A DNA stretch of 5,928 nt from positions 1-5,928 of the forward strand of contig CADBQF010000178.1 in assembly GCA_902796705.1 (NCBI GenBank), in the 5' to 3' direction. This document shows, in pieces, positions 5,843-5,928 of this stretch (position 1 is the stretch's first letter; each line of letters starts with the position of its first letter). The notes under the pieces are model-generated. The model did no database searches and was not told where the DNA came from. It was given only the letters and a program-made list of their open reading frames with translations. The translations under genes were made by a program, and so were the position numbers. The stretch is from Ruminococcus flavefaciens. GTDB lineage: Bacteria > Bacillota > Clostridia > Oscillospirales > Ruminococcaceae.

Positions 5843-5928
5843 GGGGGAAACCTTTCTGAGGAAAGGTTCCGCCAACAGCGGCGGGTACCCTCTGTCCTTC
5901 GGACATCTCCCTACACTGTAGGGAGTCA
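5843..5928. repeat. Hairpin-rich intergenic repeat-like element, cut by the right edge
   Basis: This non-coding block contains three compact inverted repeats in a row. AACCTTTC (5849-5856) pairs with GAAAGGTT (5861-5868) across a TGAG loop. TGTCC (5893-5897) pairs with GGACA (5901-5905) across TTC. CTCCCTAC (5907-5914) pairs with GTAGGGAG (5918-5925) across ACT. A palindrome GGGTACCC lies at 5883-5890. Its base composition is richer in G/C than other non-coding DNA here, and serial hairpins are typical of multi-copy extragenic elements in Ruminococcaceae-type genomes. I believe I recognise the style of sequence, but copy number cannot be judged from one copy. It ends about 30 bases before the methyltransferase ribosome binding site, so it probably lies in that gene's leader or promoter region. 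It has no coding potential I would trust. Confidence 0.55.

Noticed and set aside
5355..5921. Plus-strand open frame of 188 codons antisense to the methyltransferase and running into the right-edge repeat
   Set aside because: It is antisense to a clear methyltransferase, has no ribosome binding site or promoter that I can see, and its end is just a translation of the repeat-like DNA.
5843..5928. CRISPR array or attachment site at the right edge
   Set aside because: The hairpins differ from one another in sequence, there are no evenly spaced identical repeats with unique spacers, and no integrase or cas gene is in the window.

Overview
The window looks like a chromosomal segment of a low-to-moderate GC Clostridia, most plausibly a Ruminococcus-like member of the Oscillospiraceae (rumen or gut). 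The grounds are near-consensus sigma-A promoters, strong AAGGAG-type ribosome binding sites, the protein style, and an hslO-hflX neighbourhood. The genus is an inference; no rRNA or species marker is present.

Layout. (1) At the left edge, the first 14 codons of a minus-strand gene carry the start of a patatin-like phospholipase signature (GLVLSGGGA), behind a textbook extended -10 promoter. (2) A 405-bp AT-rich divergent intergenic region follows, with that promoter at one end and a second near-consensus promoter at the other. (3) A plus-strand pair, 448-2735, separated by 14 bp: a cytidine-deaminase-fold protein with a long disordered, acidic-then-basic tail, followed by a membrane receptor with an extracytoplasmic dCache-like sensor and a degenerate GGDEF domain. 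(4) A perfect 14-bp-stem terminator lies between the convergent transcription units and can serve both. (5) A minus-strand operon, read right to left: class I SAM-dependent methyltransferase, hslO (Hsp33), hflX. (6) At the right edge, a hairpin-rich, repeat-like element lies directly upstream of the methyltransferase ribosome binding site.

How the genes fit together. The minus-strand operon joins a redox-regulated holdase (Hsp33) with a ribosome-associated rescue GTPase (HflX), which is a coherent proteotoxic/translational stress unit; the role of the methyltransferase is unknown. The plus-strand pair is the least ordinary part. The deaminase-like protein keeps the zinc/catalytic residues but appears to have lost the usual nucleoside-ribose contacts. 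Its partner keeps guanine-contacting positions of GGDEF domains but has lost a metal-binding Asp, the GG turn and the inhibitory site. Together they could be a nucleotide-related sensing pair that makes no c-di-GMP, but the sequence alone does not prove any shared function.
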